64,000 nucleotides of DNA from Flavihumibacter sp. UBA7668 (GTDB taxonomy: Bacteria; Bacteroidota; Bacteroidia; Chitinophagales; Chitinophagaceae): NCBI RefSeq assembly GCF_002483205.1, contig NZ_DLHM01000007.1, forward strand, positions 1,133,330 through 1,197,329, given 5' to 3'. Made by a program: the position numbers and the translations under genes. Below the pieces are notes generated by a model. That model searched no databases. It saw only the letters and a program-made list of their open reading frames with translations, and was not told where the DNA came from. This document shows positions 34,778 to 44,083 of the stretch, in pieces. Numbering within the stretch: the stretch's first letter is position 1; each line of letters starts with the position of its first letter.

Positions 34778-37141
34778 TTACCTGTCTTTTAATACCTCTT
34801 CAAATAATTTATAGATACGTTTATATTCATCAGTCCAACTGGATGGCTCTACAAATCCATGGTCTTCAACCGGATATAGGGCAACCTGCCAGTTTTCTTT
34901 TCCCAGCTCGATCAGACGTTGGTTAAGACGAACCACATCCTGAAAATGCACATTTACATCTATTACACCATGGCAGATCAACAGATGATCTTTCAAACCT
35001 TCTGCAAAATAGATGGGTGAGCTTCTGCGGTAAGCGATACTGTCTTCAGAGGGAGTATTTAAAATATTGGAGGTATATCCATGGTTATAATGAGCCCAAT
35101 CTGTTACCGGTCTTAAGGCGGCACCTGCAGCGAAAGTTCCAGGAGAAGTAAATAATCCCATTAAGGTGATAAAACCTCCATATGAACCACCGTAGATGCC
35201 AATTCTTTTAGGATCCACGTCGTATTGTTCAGTCAGCCATTTTGCCCCATCAATATGGTCAGATAAATCCTTTCCTCCCATGTGGCGATAGATCCCTGTA
35301 CGCCAATCCCGGCCATAACCGGCACTGCCTCTGTAGTCCATATCCAATACATAATATCCCTGATCTGCCAGCATATTATGGAACATATATTCGCGGAAAT
35401 AACTGCTCCACCATTTATGCGCATTCTGTAGGTAACCTGCGCCATGTACAAAGATAACGGCTGGTTTGGATGGATCGGGTTTAGCGGGATGATATAAGCG
35501 TGCCGATACCATTTTCCCATCAGCAGCAGGAATCTGAACAAGTTCCGGATCTCTCCAGGAATAGGATTTAAATAATTCCGTCTGTGCTTTATTGGTAATC
35601 TGCTGGCTTTTGGCATTGGGCTTATTATCCTGCAGATACAATTCCCATGGTTTATTGGTATAGGAGTGTAAAAAGGCCAGTTGTTTTTCATTGGGTGACA
35701 ATACAACCTGATTGGCACCTGTTAAATGCGTGAGCCGCGCTGCTTTACCACCATTAACTGAAATTCGATAAAATTGTTTTTCTCCGGGATGCACTTCATT
35801 GGATGAAACATAAAAATATTTTCTGTCCCTGGAAAGTTGAACGGATTGTATTTCAAAATTTCCCTGTGTAAGTACAATTTTCTTGTCGTTTTCCAGATCA
35901 TACTTGTATAAATGGGAATATCCGCTTTCTTCAGACTGAAACCAGTAAGCTGATTCATTTATCCATCCTCCGGAACCGATACCGGGACCACCAATCCAGG
36001 CTTCATCCCGCTGGCGATCTACCAGTTTTAAGCTTCCGTTTTCAGGAGTCAGCATTGCTATCCACCTGTCTTTATTGTCGCCAGAATAAATTTCGACAAT
36101 GGCAATCGCACCTTTGGGAGACCAGTTAATCCGCCCTATAGAAATATTCCTTATCGATTTTTCTTTATTGTTTATTGCAGGGTAGTCTTTTGTATAATCA
36201 GGCAAATCGTGCAATCCGGGAAGCGAGTCAATTTTAATCTGGATAATGGTATCCATTTGGCGATCGTATACAAATAATTCACTACTTCCAAAGGCCGTTC
36301 CCACTTTGGTTCTTGCGGGAATATCTTCCGTAAATCCACTTTCTGTTACATAATTGGGTACAATTGTTCTTTTGGAGTTTGCAGCAGGCTTAAGCAATAT
36401 ATAACTGATATATCGCCCATCAGAACTGATCTGAATAGTACGAGCAGTTTTATCACCGTAATATACAGCCGGCACTTCTCTTAATTTGGGCAATGATTTA
36501 TTATATTTTTCCGTTGCTTCTTTTTTCTCTTTACGTTCTTTCACAACCTGCAACCACTTCAGCTGGTCTTTTTTTAGCCAGTCTTCCTGTATATTTCCTT
36601 CTTTTCGATTTGATTCTGAGGGTGGTGCTGTTTTCTGAAAATTAATCAGTTGCTGAACTGAGCCATTAACCGGATCCCATGCAAAGAGATCCTGATTTTG
36701 CTGATAAACTATTTTCCTGTCGTCAAATGAAAACACGGGATTGGTTTCATAAGCTGTTGTTTCAGTTATACGTCGTGTTATTCCTGATTTTAAATCAACG
36801 AAGTAAAGATCTCCATCCTTGGTGTAGAGGTATTGCGTTCTGGCATTATTATAAACCAGACTATGGGCGAAAATCAGGTCTTTTTTCTGTGCAACTGTTA
36901 TTTTTTGCGGGATGGTACTTCCTTTGCTTAAATAATACATGGAATCAGCAGGTGCATTGTCAGGATTCCAATTAAAATAAAGAGTTGTACCATCTGCTCC
37001 CCATTGAAGATTGGAAGGGGAGGAGCCGATCCAGGAAGGGTCTTTCATTATTTTTTCAACTGTCAGCGGCCCTAAAGCAGATTGAGCATAAATGGTTCCT
37101 GTACCGCATACCAATAAAGTCAATAAAACATATTTTTTCAT
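34778..37141 (-). CDS. S9-family prolyl oligopeptidase/dipeptidyl peptidase
   Basis: Exported serine peptidase of 787 residues with a signal peptide (YVLLTLLVCGTGTIYAQ). The N-terminal half is a beta-propeller (TLYFNWNPDN, DDRKIVYQQNQDLFAWD, SGYSHLYKYDLENDKKIVLT). The C-terminal alpha/beta hydrolase has the nucleophile in GIYGGSYGGFITLMGLF, and the His in EDHGFVEP. It probably trims peptides after proline or similar residues in the periplasm. It stands upstream of the Crp-like gene on the same strand. Not clearly related to rhamnose use. Confidence 0.9.
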   Translation of the reverse strand: MKKYVLLTLLVCGTGTIYAQSALGPLTVEKIMKDPSWIGSSPSNLQWGADGTTLYFNWNPDNAPADSMYYLSKGSTIPQKITVAQKKDLIFAHSLVYNNARTQYLYTKDGDLYFVDLKSGITRRITETTAYETNPVFSFDDRKIVYQQNQDLFAWDPVNGSVQQLINFQKTAPPSESNRKEGNIQEDWLKKDQLKWLQVVKERKEKKEATEKYNKSLPKLREVPAVYYGDKTARTIQISSDGRYISYILLKPAANSKRTIVPNYVTESGFTEDIPARTKVGTAFGSSELFVYDRQMDTIIQIKIDSLPGLHDLPDYTKDYPAINNKEKSIRNISIGRINWSPKGAIAIVEIYSGDNKDRWIAMLTPENGSLKLVDRQRDEAWIGGPGIGSGGWINESAYWFQSEESGYSHLYKYDLENDKKIVLTQGNFEIQSVQLSRDRKYFYVSSNEVHPGEKQFYRISVNGGKAARLTHLTGANQVVLSPNEKQLAFLHSYTNKPWELYLQDNKPNAKSQQITNKAQTELFKSYSWRDPELVQIPAADGKMVSARLYHPAKPDPSKPAVIFVHGAGYLQNAHKWWSSYFREYMFHNMLADQGYYVLDMDYRGSAGYGRDWRTGIYRHMGGKDLSDHIDGAKWLTEQYDVDPKRIGIYGGSYGGFITLMGLFTSPGTFAAGAALRPVTDWAHYNHGYTSNILNTPSEDSIAYRRSSPIYFAEGLKDHLLICHGVIDVNVHFQDVVRLNQRLIELGKENWQVALYPVEDHGFVEPSSWTDEYKRIYKLFEEVLKDR

Positions 37142-37250
37142 GAAACACCAGCTTTAGTTGCTAAGATAGCAGTTGATGGCAAAATCAGGCGATTTTGAAC
37201 AAATCTTGTATGGCAGTTCTGGCTTAACTTAGTAGAAATCACCTGTTTCA

Positions 37251-38015
37251 ATGACCTACTTTGTGGAGGAAAATTCGATCGTCAGGAAAATCTGGGGTAA
37301 AAGCGATACCATCCTTTTCATCTTTGCGGGTGCATCCGCTGAGTTTGCCTTGAATAAAGCGGTGGATTGGTTATATTTTACAGGTAAATTGCCGGCAGAT
37401 CCGATTGGAAGACTATTTTCCACTGTTGAATATGCAAGGAAAATTGTTTTTACTTCTATGGAAGAAGCGAATTATGCCATTGATACCCTTCGGAAAATTC
37501 ATGGATCAGTGGAAAGTAAAAGAGGAGCAACAATCCCGGACTGGGCCTACCGGGATGTGTTATTTATGCTGATTTATTATTCAATTGCTGCTTTTGAATT
37601 ATTGGAAAGAAAACTCAAAGATCCGGAGAAGCAGGAAGTATACGATGTTTTTTATCGGGTAGGTACCAGAATGGGTTTGAAAGAATTACCGGTTACTTAC
37701 CAGCAATGGCTGCCGGTTCGGGAGGAACACCTGCAGTCAGATTTAGAAAAGTCTGAATATACGTCTGATCTTTTTCTGCAGTATAAAAAACACCTGGGGG
37801 CAATGCGATTTAAAGTGTTGACAGAGGGGCAAAAACTCGTTGTGCCCGATCGCGTAAAAAAATTATTGCAGTTTGCAGATTTTTCTTTGTTAACCCCTGT
37901 AGTGCCGTTGTATAAATTAAGCAGGGTAATGAAAATGGATTGGTTGCTAAAAGGCGTTTTGTTACCTGCGGAGTATAAAAAACAAATTAATGAACTGGAT
38001 ATTAATGGAAAATAA
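37251..38015 (+). CDS. DUF2236 (oxygenase MpaB-family) protein
   Basis: A 254-residue cytoplasmic helical protein of the DUF2236/MpaB group, which includes haem-dependent rubber and mycophenolate oxygenases. Recognisable are ILFIFAGASAEFALNKAVDWLYFTGKLPADPIGRLFSTVEYA near the N-terminus and PDWAYRDVLFMLIYYSIAAFELLER. A putative haem-contact His is in RKIHGSV. The substrate is unknown. Its end overlaps the start of the six-hairpin glycosidase-like lipoprotein gene by 11 bases, so the two are translationally coupled. Confidence 0.75.
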   Translation: MTYFVEENSIVRKIWGKSDTILFIFAGASAEFALNKAVDWLYFTGKLPADPIGRLFSTVEYARKIVFTSMEEANYAIDTLRKIHGSVESKRGATIPDWAYRDVLFMLIYYSIAAFELLERKLKDPEKQEVYDVFYRVGTRMGLKELPVTYQQWLPVREEHLQSDLEKSEYTSDLFLQYKKHLGAMRFKVLTEGQKLVVPDRVKKLLQFADFSLLTPVVPLYKLSRVMKMDWLLKGVLLPAEYKKQINELDINGK

Positions 38016-40413
38016 ATACTTCCTATTCCTGCTGCTTTTCCTTTTTGCATGCCGCAGTCAATCCGTCAATAAACAGATTTTGCATGATGAGCAAAACAAA
38101 ATCATTACTCTTTGTACGCAGGAGGGGAAACTGAAAATGGAGATTTCCTATGCAAATGGTTGTTTTATAAGAAAACTTGACGTGGATAGTAAAACAACTT
38201 TATCTCCACAGGGAGTTTACACGGGTGTTACTACCAAAACCGACACGATTAGTTCTCGTCAGTTGAATGGTTTACCAAAAGTTGAAATTCAGGATAAACT
38301 GGTTCGGATTACCGAAATAATGTTTGGTTCGGATTCTTTGATGCTTGAGGAAAATTGGGAATTCAAACTAGATTCATCAACAATTACATGGTCAATAAGC
38401 AGAACCTTTAACCAGGATTTTATTGCAGAAGATGCTGCTTTTCCTCAGTGGAATTTTGCTGATTTAGTAACCTGGAAAGGGGGTATTCTTGATAATGGGG
38501 GTGTAGTATGGTGTAAATACCTGCGTTCAATAAATGATACCTATGGAGTTCACACTGGCGGTACAAAATTCTGGAATGATTCCACTGGTAATGGATTGTC
38601 AATACAGGGTACTGGTATTGGTAATACAGAAATCGCGACTAAATTTTCTCAGGGAGAAAACGGTGTATTTACAAGCACAAATCTTGTTACAGAAAAAGCA
38701 CTTAAACAACGCCATCATCTTAGCAGGATGGTTCATGGTAAGTTTGATGTATTCGCCCCATTTCAGGTTTCAAAAGGTGAAATTTCGGCTTCTTATATAC
38801 TATCGTATTTCAATTATGCAGAGGAATTTAATCGGGGTGATTTAAAATCGATTCCTGCCGAGGCGGTTCGGGAATTATTGAATACAACGGCGAGATATGG
38901 TGTAGTTGATAATGGTATTGTTGGTGCAAACGGCTGGTTGACCAATTGGAAATGTATGCATGAACCTTTTTTTGCACAAATAGCTGTGGGTGTAATGGAT
39001 AGTAATTATACCCGAAACCTTGCCAATACCCTGGATCAGGAGCGGGATTTAGCCATGCTGCCGGATGGTCGTGTTCTTTCCCGCTGGCACAATGAAAGAG
39101 GAGATGAAATACCCGGAACCTATAATGATTCGACCGGTTATTATGAAGCCATGTGGGGATATACAATCGATTCCCAGACAGGCTATGTTCTGAACGTAAC
39201 TGAGTTGTTTGATCTTACCGGTGATCGTACCTGGCTAATGGCACATCAGGCAAGTTGTGAAAAAGCGCTGGAATGGTTATTAAAGCGCGATGAAAACCGG
39301 AATGGAATTTATGAAATGATGAATCGTACAACAGGAGAGGGTAAGGCAAGTGATTGGATTGATATTGTTTGGGCCAGTTATGAAAATACTTTTGTAAATG
39401 CGCAATTGTATAGTGCGCTTCGAAAATGGGCTGCCTGTGAATTGTTGTTAAACAATAAAACTGCGGCAGATTCTTATCAATCTATTGCTGCGAAATTAAA
39501 AGATTCCTTTAATCGCCCGGTTCAGGAAGGAGGATTCTGGTCTCCCGAAAAGCATCAATATATTTATTGGAGAGATGCCGATGGATCCATTCATGGAGAC
39601 AATCTGGTAACGCCTGTGAATTTTATGGCAATTGCATCTGGAATTTGCGACGATTCTACCAGAGTCCAAATAATTCTTGATCAGATTGAACGCCGCACCT
39701 CGGCAGAAAATCTATTCCACTGGCCGCTTTGTTTTGATTCCTTTAAAAGAGAAGAAGTACATGAAAATAACTGGCCTTTCCCAACCTATGAAAACGGTGA
39801 TATATTCCCTTCCTGGGGAGGAATCGGGATTCGTTCCTACGTTCAGTACGACAGGCAATTGGCATTGAAATATATTAAAAACCTGTTGAAACAATACCAA
39901 ATAGACGGACTCTCATCTCAGCGATACAGCAGAAAAACACAGAAAGGATTGGGGTCTGATATTCTGGCAGGTATAAGTACAGGTGTAGTTGCTTTGTATT
40001 CAGATATTTATGGTATTCAACCTCGTTGGAATCGATTTGTTTTAAATCCGGCTATGGTTTCTGAATTGAATGGAACTAATTTCGATTATATTTTACGTGG
40101 GGAAAAATATCATGTTGTATTAAATGAAAGCAATTACCAGTTGTCAACGAAAGACTGTAGTGTTCAGGCAAATCAAACATTTGGACTTGCCTGTAAACCT
40201 GGTGAATTGCAATTTTTTCCAGGTGACCAGGATATAAGTTATTTGAAGGTAAATAAAGAGGATAAACAACCAATTCGCATAGTAGTACATAAATCGGATA
40301 GCGCGGCAATAGAATTTACTTTGCAGGAAACGGGAAGGTATAAAATACAATTTGGCAATTTGACAAAGGATACGCTTGTAGATAAAAATACCCGCTTAAA
40401 ACTTAGTTGGTAA
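38005..40413 (+). CDS. Six-hairpin glycosidase-like lipoprotein
   Basis: An 802-residue lipoprotein (start ATG 38005; signal LFLLLFLFACRSQ, lipidated Cys in LFAC). The centre and C-terminus look like an (alpha/alpha)6 glycosidase: NGWLTNWKCMHEPFFAQIAVG, PDGRVLSRWHNERGDEIPGTYN, YYEAMWGYTIDSQTGYVLNVT, DWIDIVWASYENTFVNAQLYSAL and NLFHWPLCFDSFKREEV. A beta-sandwich domain precedes it. The glycosidase family cannot be fixed; GH78-like, GH116-like or trehalase-like enzymes share this fold. Location between rhamnose and lactate genes hints at a role in the same glycan. The longer frame from 37990 is less likely as start. Confidence 0.75.
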   Translation: MENKYFLFLLLFLFACRSQSVNKQILHDEQNKIITLCTQEGKLKMEISYANGCFIRKLDVDSKTTLSPQGVYTGVTTKTDTISSRQLNGLPKVEIQDKLVRITEIMFGSDSLMLEENWEFKLDSSTITWSISRTFNQDFIAEDAAFPQWNFADLVTWKGGILDNGGVVWCKYLRSINDTYGVHTGGTKFWNDSTGNGLSIQGTGIGNTEIATKFSQGENGVFTSTNLVTEKALKQRHHLSRMVHGKFDVFAPFQVSKGEISASYILSYFNYAEEFNRGDLKSIPAEAVRELLNTTARYGVVDNGIVGANGWLTNWKCMHEPFFAQIAVGVMDSNYTRNLANTLDQERDLAMLPDGRVLSRWHNERGDEIPGTYNDSTGYYEAMWGYTIDSQTGYVLNVTELFDLTGDRTWLMAHQASCEKALEWLLKRDENRNGIYEMMNRTTGEGKASDWIDIVWASYENTFVNAQLYSALRKWAACELLLNNKTAADSYQSIAAKLKDSFNRPVQEGGFWSPEKHQYIYWRDADGSIHGDNLVTPVNFMAIASGICDDSTRVQIILDQIERRTSAENLFHWPLCFDSFKREEVHENNWPFPTYENGDIFPSWGGIGIRSYVQYDRQLALKYIKNLLKQYQIDGLSSQRYSRKTQKGLGSDILAGISTGVVALYSDIYGIQPRWNRFVLNPAMVSELNGTNFDYILRGEKYHVVLNESNYQLSTKDCSVQANQTFGLACKPGELQFFPGDQDISYLKVNKEDKQPIRIVVHKSDSAAIEFTLQETGRYKIQFGNLTKDTLVDKNTRLKLSW

Positions 40414-40508
40414 ATGCTGATCTAAAAAGTCAGCATAGCTCAGTATAGTTAGTTCTATAGATAATTTACCTTTAGCATCGGATAATATTTACCTAATAGC
40501 GAAGCGGT

Positions 40509-40522
40509 AATTTGTTCAAATT
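40509..40522. promoter_or_regulatory. Inverted repeat upstream of lutA
   Basis: AATTTG-TT-CAAATT, 6-bp arms, lies 20 bases before the lutA ATG in the 128-base gap. It may be an operator; there is no clear matching copy elsewhere in the rhamnose region. Confidence 0.35.
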
Positions 40523-40541
40523 CGCATAAAATAAGGATTTC

Positions 40542-41285
40542 ATGTACACGGTGGGCTTATTCGTTCCCTGTTATGTTGACCAGTTTTACCCACAGGTAGC
40601 AATCGCCAGCCTTCAACTGCTTGAAAAGCTGGGTTGTAAGGTGGTAGTTCCAATGAACCAAACCTGCTGCGGACAACCGATGGCCAATAGCGGGTTTGCC
40701 AGTCTTTCATATGGATGCGATCAGAACTTTATTCAGAATTTCGATGGGTTGGATTTTATCGTTTGTCCATCCGGAAGCTGCACTCTTCATATAAAAGAGC
40801 ACCTGCATTCCACACAATACCCCAATAAGGCGGATAGCATACGAAGAAAAGTAGTTGAATTAACGGAGTTTCTTACGGATATTTTGCAGGTAAATCAACT
40901 CAAAGGTAAATTTCCACATAAAGTTGGATTGCATAATTCCTGCCATGGACAAAGAGGATTGAATCTCTCTTCTATGTCTGAGTTGGTTGCACCTTATTTC
41001 TCCAAACCGGCCAGCCTCCTTCAGCAAATCAGTGGATTGGAATTGGTACTCCCTGATCGATCGGATGAGTGTTGTGGTTTTGGTGGCACTTTCTGTGTAT
41101 TTGAAGAAGCTGTAAGTGTTAAAATGGGTAAGGATCGAATCCGGGAACATGAAGAGAATCAGGTGGAATTTATTACGGGAGGTGACATGAGTTGTCTGAT
41201 GCATCTTCAGGGAATCCTTAAACGAAAAAACAGTAAGGTTCAAGTGATACATATCGCTGAAATTCTAAATGCCGGGTATGAGTAG
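40542..41285 (+). CDS. lutA: L-lactate utilisation protein LutA (LldE)
   Basis: Iron-sulfur subunit of the LutABC L-lactate oxidation complex, 247 residues. Two cysteine-rich CCG motifs characteristic of the family are present: NQTCCGQPMANSGF near residue 45 and SDECCGFGGTFCVFEE near 180. It begins with VGLFVPCYVDQFYP. It works with LutB and LutC to convert L-lactate to pyruvate. The last 8-17 bases overlap the start of lutB. Confidence 0.93.
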   Translation: MYTVGLFVPCYVDQFYPQVAIASLQLLEKLGCKVVVPMNQTCCGQPMANSGFASLSYGCDQNFIQNFDGLDFIVCPSGSCTLHIKEHLHSTQYPNKADSIRRKVVELTEFLTDILQVNQLKGKFPHKVGLHNSCHGQRGLNLSSMSELVAPYFSKPASLLQQISGLELVLPDRSDECCGFGGTFCVFEEAVSVKMGKDRIREHEENQVEFITGGDMSCLMHLQGILKRKNSKVQVIHIAEILNAGYE

Positions 41286-42648
41286 TCAACACGCTTCCTT
41301 AGCTGAAAAATTTAATTCAGACGAAGCCAGAACTAACTGGCATGATCAGACGCTTTGGTGGGTGCGGCAAAAAAGAGATCGTGCTGCAAACGCGCTTCCG
41401 GAATGGGAGCAATTACGTCAATGGGCTTCTGATATTAAAGATCATACACTTTCTAATCTTTATAATTACCTTGTTGAATTTGAGCAGAATGCACTTTCAA
41501 ATGGGGTGAAAGTACATTGGGCCAGTGATGCTGAGGAGCATAATCGCATTATCCATTCGATTATCCAGGAGGCAGGCATTCGGAAAATTGTGAAGAGCAA
41601 GAGTATGCTTACAGAAGAATGTCATCTGAATTTCTATCTGCAGACAAAAGGAATTGAGGTCGTTGATACGGATCTGGGTGAACGGATTGTACAATTTCGG
41701 GAGGAAGCCCCCAGTCATATTGTTCTGCCAGCCATCCATCTGAAAAAAGAAGATGTAAGTGACACCTTCCATGAACATTTGAATACTGAAAAAGGCAATT
41801 TTGATCCTCAATATCTGACTCATGCAGCGCGTATTCATCTGCGGGAAAAATTTGTGAGTTCAGAGTTGGCGATTACGGGTGTTAATTTTGCAGTAGCTGA
41901 AACAGGTGGAATCGTTGTTTGCACCAATGAAGGCAATGCTGATATGGGAGCGCATGCGGCTCGAATTCATATCGCCTGTATGGGGTTTGAAAAAATCATT
42001 CCAAAAGCAGAACATTTGGGTGTATTTACGCGCTTACTTGCCAGAAGTGCGACAGGTCAACCGATCACTACCTATACGAGTCATTTTCATTGTCCCCGGC
42101 CCGGCCAGGAAATGCATATCGTGCTGGTTGATAATGGACGTTCCCGCCAGCTTGGAAGGGAAGATTTTCGAAATTCGCTCAAATGTATTCGATGTGCTGC
42201 CTGCTTTAATACCTGCCCGGTTTACAGAAGAAGTGGCGGACACAGTTATCATACTGCCGTTGCCGGACCAATAGGATCTATTCTGAATCCCAATTTGGAT
42301 ATGAAAGCAAATGCTGATCTTCCTTTTGCTTCAACTCTTTGCGGCTCCTGTACCAATGTTTGTCCGGTTAAAATAAATATTCATGAACAACTCTGGAAAT
42401 GGCGGCAGGTGATAAGTGCGGAAGGGCTGACAGAGCCATCCAAAAAAATCGGCATGCAACTGATGGCCTGGATACTTGCAAAACCTGCAGTATATCGCAT
42501 GGCAGGTTCAACTGCCCGCTGGGTTTTGCGGAATTTTCCCTCAGTTGCAAAAAGTAAAAGATGGAACCCCTGGTACAAACAACGGGAGCTGCCGGATGCT
42601 CCCGAAGAAAGCTTTCAGGAATGGTATAAAAAACGACAACGCTCATGA
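41278..42648 (+). CDS. lutB: L-lactate utilisation iron-sulfur protein LutB (LldF)
   Basis: About 456 residues. An N-terminal LUD-type domain (VKHWASDAEEHN-like segment reading KVHWASDAEEHNRIIHSII, ITGVNFAVAETGGIVVCTNEGNADM) is followed by two 4Fe-4S motifs, CIRCAACFNTCPVYR (with GGHSYHTAVAGPIGSIL) and CGSCTNVCPVKINI, then the C-terminal WKQRELPDAP-type tail. It oxidises L-lactate together with LutA and LutC. Start at 41278 or 41269; both ATG codons overlap the lutA end. Ends in an ATGA overlap with lutC. Confidence 0.93.
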   Translation: MSSQHASLAEKFNSDEARTNWHDQTLWWVRQKRDRAANALPEWEQLRQWASDIKDHTLSNLYNYLVEFEQNALSNGVKVHWASDAEEHNRIIHSIIQEAGIRKIVKSKSMLTEECHLNFYLQTKGIEVVDTDLGERIVQFREEAPSHIVLPAIHLKKEDVSDTFHEHLNTEKGNFDPQYLTHAARIHLREKFVSSELAITGVNFAVAETGGIVVCTNEGNADMGAHAARIHIACMGFEKIIPKAEHLGVFTRLLARSATGQPITTYTSHFHCPRPGQEMHIVLVDNGRSRQLGREDFRNSLKCIRCAACFNTCPVYRRSGGHSYHTAVAGPIGSILNPNLDMKANADLPFASTLCGSCTNVCPVKINIHEQLWKWRQVISAEGLTEPSKKIGMQLMAWILAKPAVYRMAGSTARWVLRNFPSVAKSKRWNPWYKQRELPDAPEESFQEWYKKRQRS

Positions 42649-43229
42649 GTAACCGAGATCATATTCTTTCAGCAATTAAAGCATCTCAACCGGCCTTACG
42701 TCCCTTGCCCATATTGGATTATTCAGTTGTGCCGGTTATGGCTGACCTCTTAACTTCATTTGCACATTTTGTAAATATGGTAGGTGGACAAGTACGTTTG
42801 CTGGATGATCTTTCTATGCTGAATGAAGAATTGGAGGCAGAACAAAAACAGGGTAGATTGCTGATTAACAGGATTGGAGATCCCGCCAAAATGGATGAAG
42901 TTTCACAAAATGCTGTTGCATTGGAAGCAGTTGATCGTGCTTATATTAAAGGTAGTATCGGTGTAGCAGAAAATGGTGCGATCTGGGTAAATGAAACGGC
43001 AATGGGTAATCGAATTCTACCCTTTATATGCCAGGAATTGGTGATCCTGATAGAAGCTGATAAATTGGTGGCAACCATGCACGATGCTTACCGGGAAATT
43101 CAGATTAATCAGGAGGGATTTGGGGTATTTATTGCAGGCCCATCAAAAACAGCAGATATTGAACAATCGCTGGTAATTGGAGCACATGGCCCGGTTGCTC
43201 TTACGGTTTTGGTTTTGACACACGGGTAG
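42645..43229 (+). CDS. lutC: L-lactate utilisation protein LutC (LldG)
   Basis: A 194-residue LUD-domain protein, the third part of the complex. Conserved segments are RAYIKGSIGVAENGAIWVNE, CQELVILIEADKLVATMHDAY, and FIAGPSKTADIEQSLVIGAHGP (the family ending). It overlaps lutB by 4 bases (ATGA), so all three genes are translated together. Its last 29 bases overlap the end of the convergent mtfA gene. By position the complex would finish the rhamnose pathway, since RhaEW makes L-lactate. Confidence 0.92.
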   Translation: MSNRDHILSAIKASQPALRPLPILDYSVVPVMADLLTSFAHFVNMVGGQVRLLDDLSMLNEELEAEQKQGRLLINRIGDPAKMDEVSQNAVALEAVDRAYIKGSIGVAENGAIWVNETAMGNRILPFICQELVILIEADKLVATMHDAYREIQINQEGFGVFIAGPSKTADIEQSLVIGAHGPVALTVLVLTHG

Positions 43230-43992
43230 GAGGGGTCTGTTTAAATATTTTTTCCATCATTGAATAAAGTTTGGGATGTTTTGATCGTAACAAATCCGGG
43301 CGTTCAAAAAAATACTCTGCGGCAACTGCAAAAAATTCAGTCTGACTTGTACCTCCATATGGATTGATATCGGAATCCTCTTCTTTTATTTCTTTTATCT
43401 TCCGATGAATCAGATCCAGCCAGGGTATTGTATATTGCCGGGATAACAACGCTTTCGGAATTCCATCAACTGCTCCATCCGCTTTATCGAGGAGGTGTAC
43501 AAACTCATGAATGGCGGTATTGTTTTTATCCGTTTTGTTGGAGAACCCTTCTCTGAGAGCCGCCTTACTGAGAATCATTTTATGATTCATAACCCCAGAT
43601 CCAACCATTCCGAGAATATTCCTGTCGCGCGATTTGGTGTCAAATTCTTCATCAAAGCGATCATTGTAAATCAAGACATCTGTAAGGTTGGTATAATGCC
43701 ATTCAGGGAATCCAAAAATCGGGATTACCGCACTGGCCGCAACCAGAATCCGATCCGTATCATCAATGGTTGTTCCAATCGGGGTGATTCTTGTCTCTGA
43801 TAAAAATTGTTGCACTTCTTCAATAAATCTTGGTTTATCAATTTCCGGCAGCGACCTGTAATAACTGACTTTATTTTCTAATGTAGCCGACAGGTTATCC
43901 GGGATTTCAATAGCGGTCATTTTTTTCTTTTCTGACTGCTTCCATATATAAAGCGCCACCAATAAACAGACAAAAAATACAAGTCCAAACAT
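43201..43992 (-). CDS. mtfA: MtfA-type M90 zinc peptidase
   Basis: A 263-residue protein with an N-terminal hydrophobic segment (FGLVFFVCLLVALYIWKQS), then an MtfA/M90 domain with the zinc motif AIHEFVHLLDKADG (HExxH) and downstream NPYGGTSQTEFFAVAAEYFFERPDLL, which holds the third ligand. E. coli MtfA controls Mlc; Bacteroidota members have no known Mlc link, so the role is open. The gene converges on lutC with a 29-base 3' overlap. Confidence 0.88.
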   Translation of the reverse strand: MFGLVFFVCLLVALYIWKQSEKKKMTAIEIPDNLSATLENKVSYYRSLPEIDKPRFIEEVQQFLSETRITPIGTTIDDTDRILVAASAVIPIFGFPEWHYTNLTDVLIYNDRFDEEFDTKSRDRNILGMVGSGVMNHKMILSKAALREGFSNKTDKNNTAIHEFVHLLDKADGAVDGIPKALLSRQYTIPWLDLIHRKIKEIKEEDSDINPYGGTSQTEFFAVAAEYFFERPDLLRSKHPKLYSMMEKIFKQTPPTRVSKPKP

Positions 43993-44005
43993 GCGCGAAT
44001 ATATC

Positions 44006-44044
44006 CAATTTCACCGGTCGGGTGCCACCCGACCGGTGAAATTG
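44006..44044. repeat. REP-like GC-rich palindrome, longest perfect copy
   Basis: Perfect 19-bp arms (44006-44024 and 44026-44044) with one unpaired C in the middle. The core is CACCGGTCGGGTG and its complement, with added CAATTT/AAATTG outer arms. It lies just upstream of the mtfA start codon and of the first FAS1 gene, in a divergent intergenic space. Confidence 0.85.
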
Positions 44045-44083
44045 ACTCGCGGTAAATGCGGGATGATTCACGCCACAAAAGCC

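Noticed and set aside
40414..40436. Hairpin ATGCTGA...TCAGCAT after the glycosidase-like gene as terminator
   Set aside because: A 7-bp stem with a 9-base loop and no T-run; termination here is possible but not supported enough to list.
40414..40541. tRNA or small RNA gene in the 128-base gap before lutA
   Set aside because: No cloverleaf or other RNA structure could be drawn; only short inverted repeats are seen.
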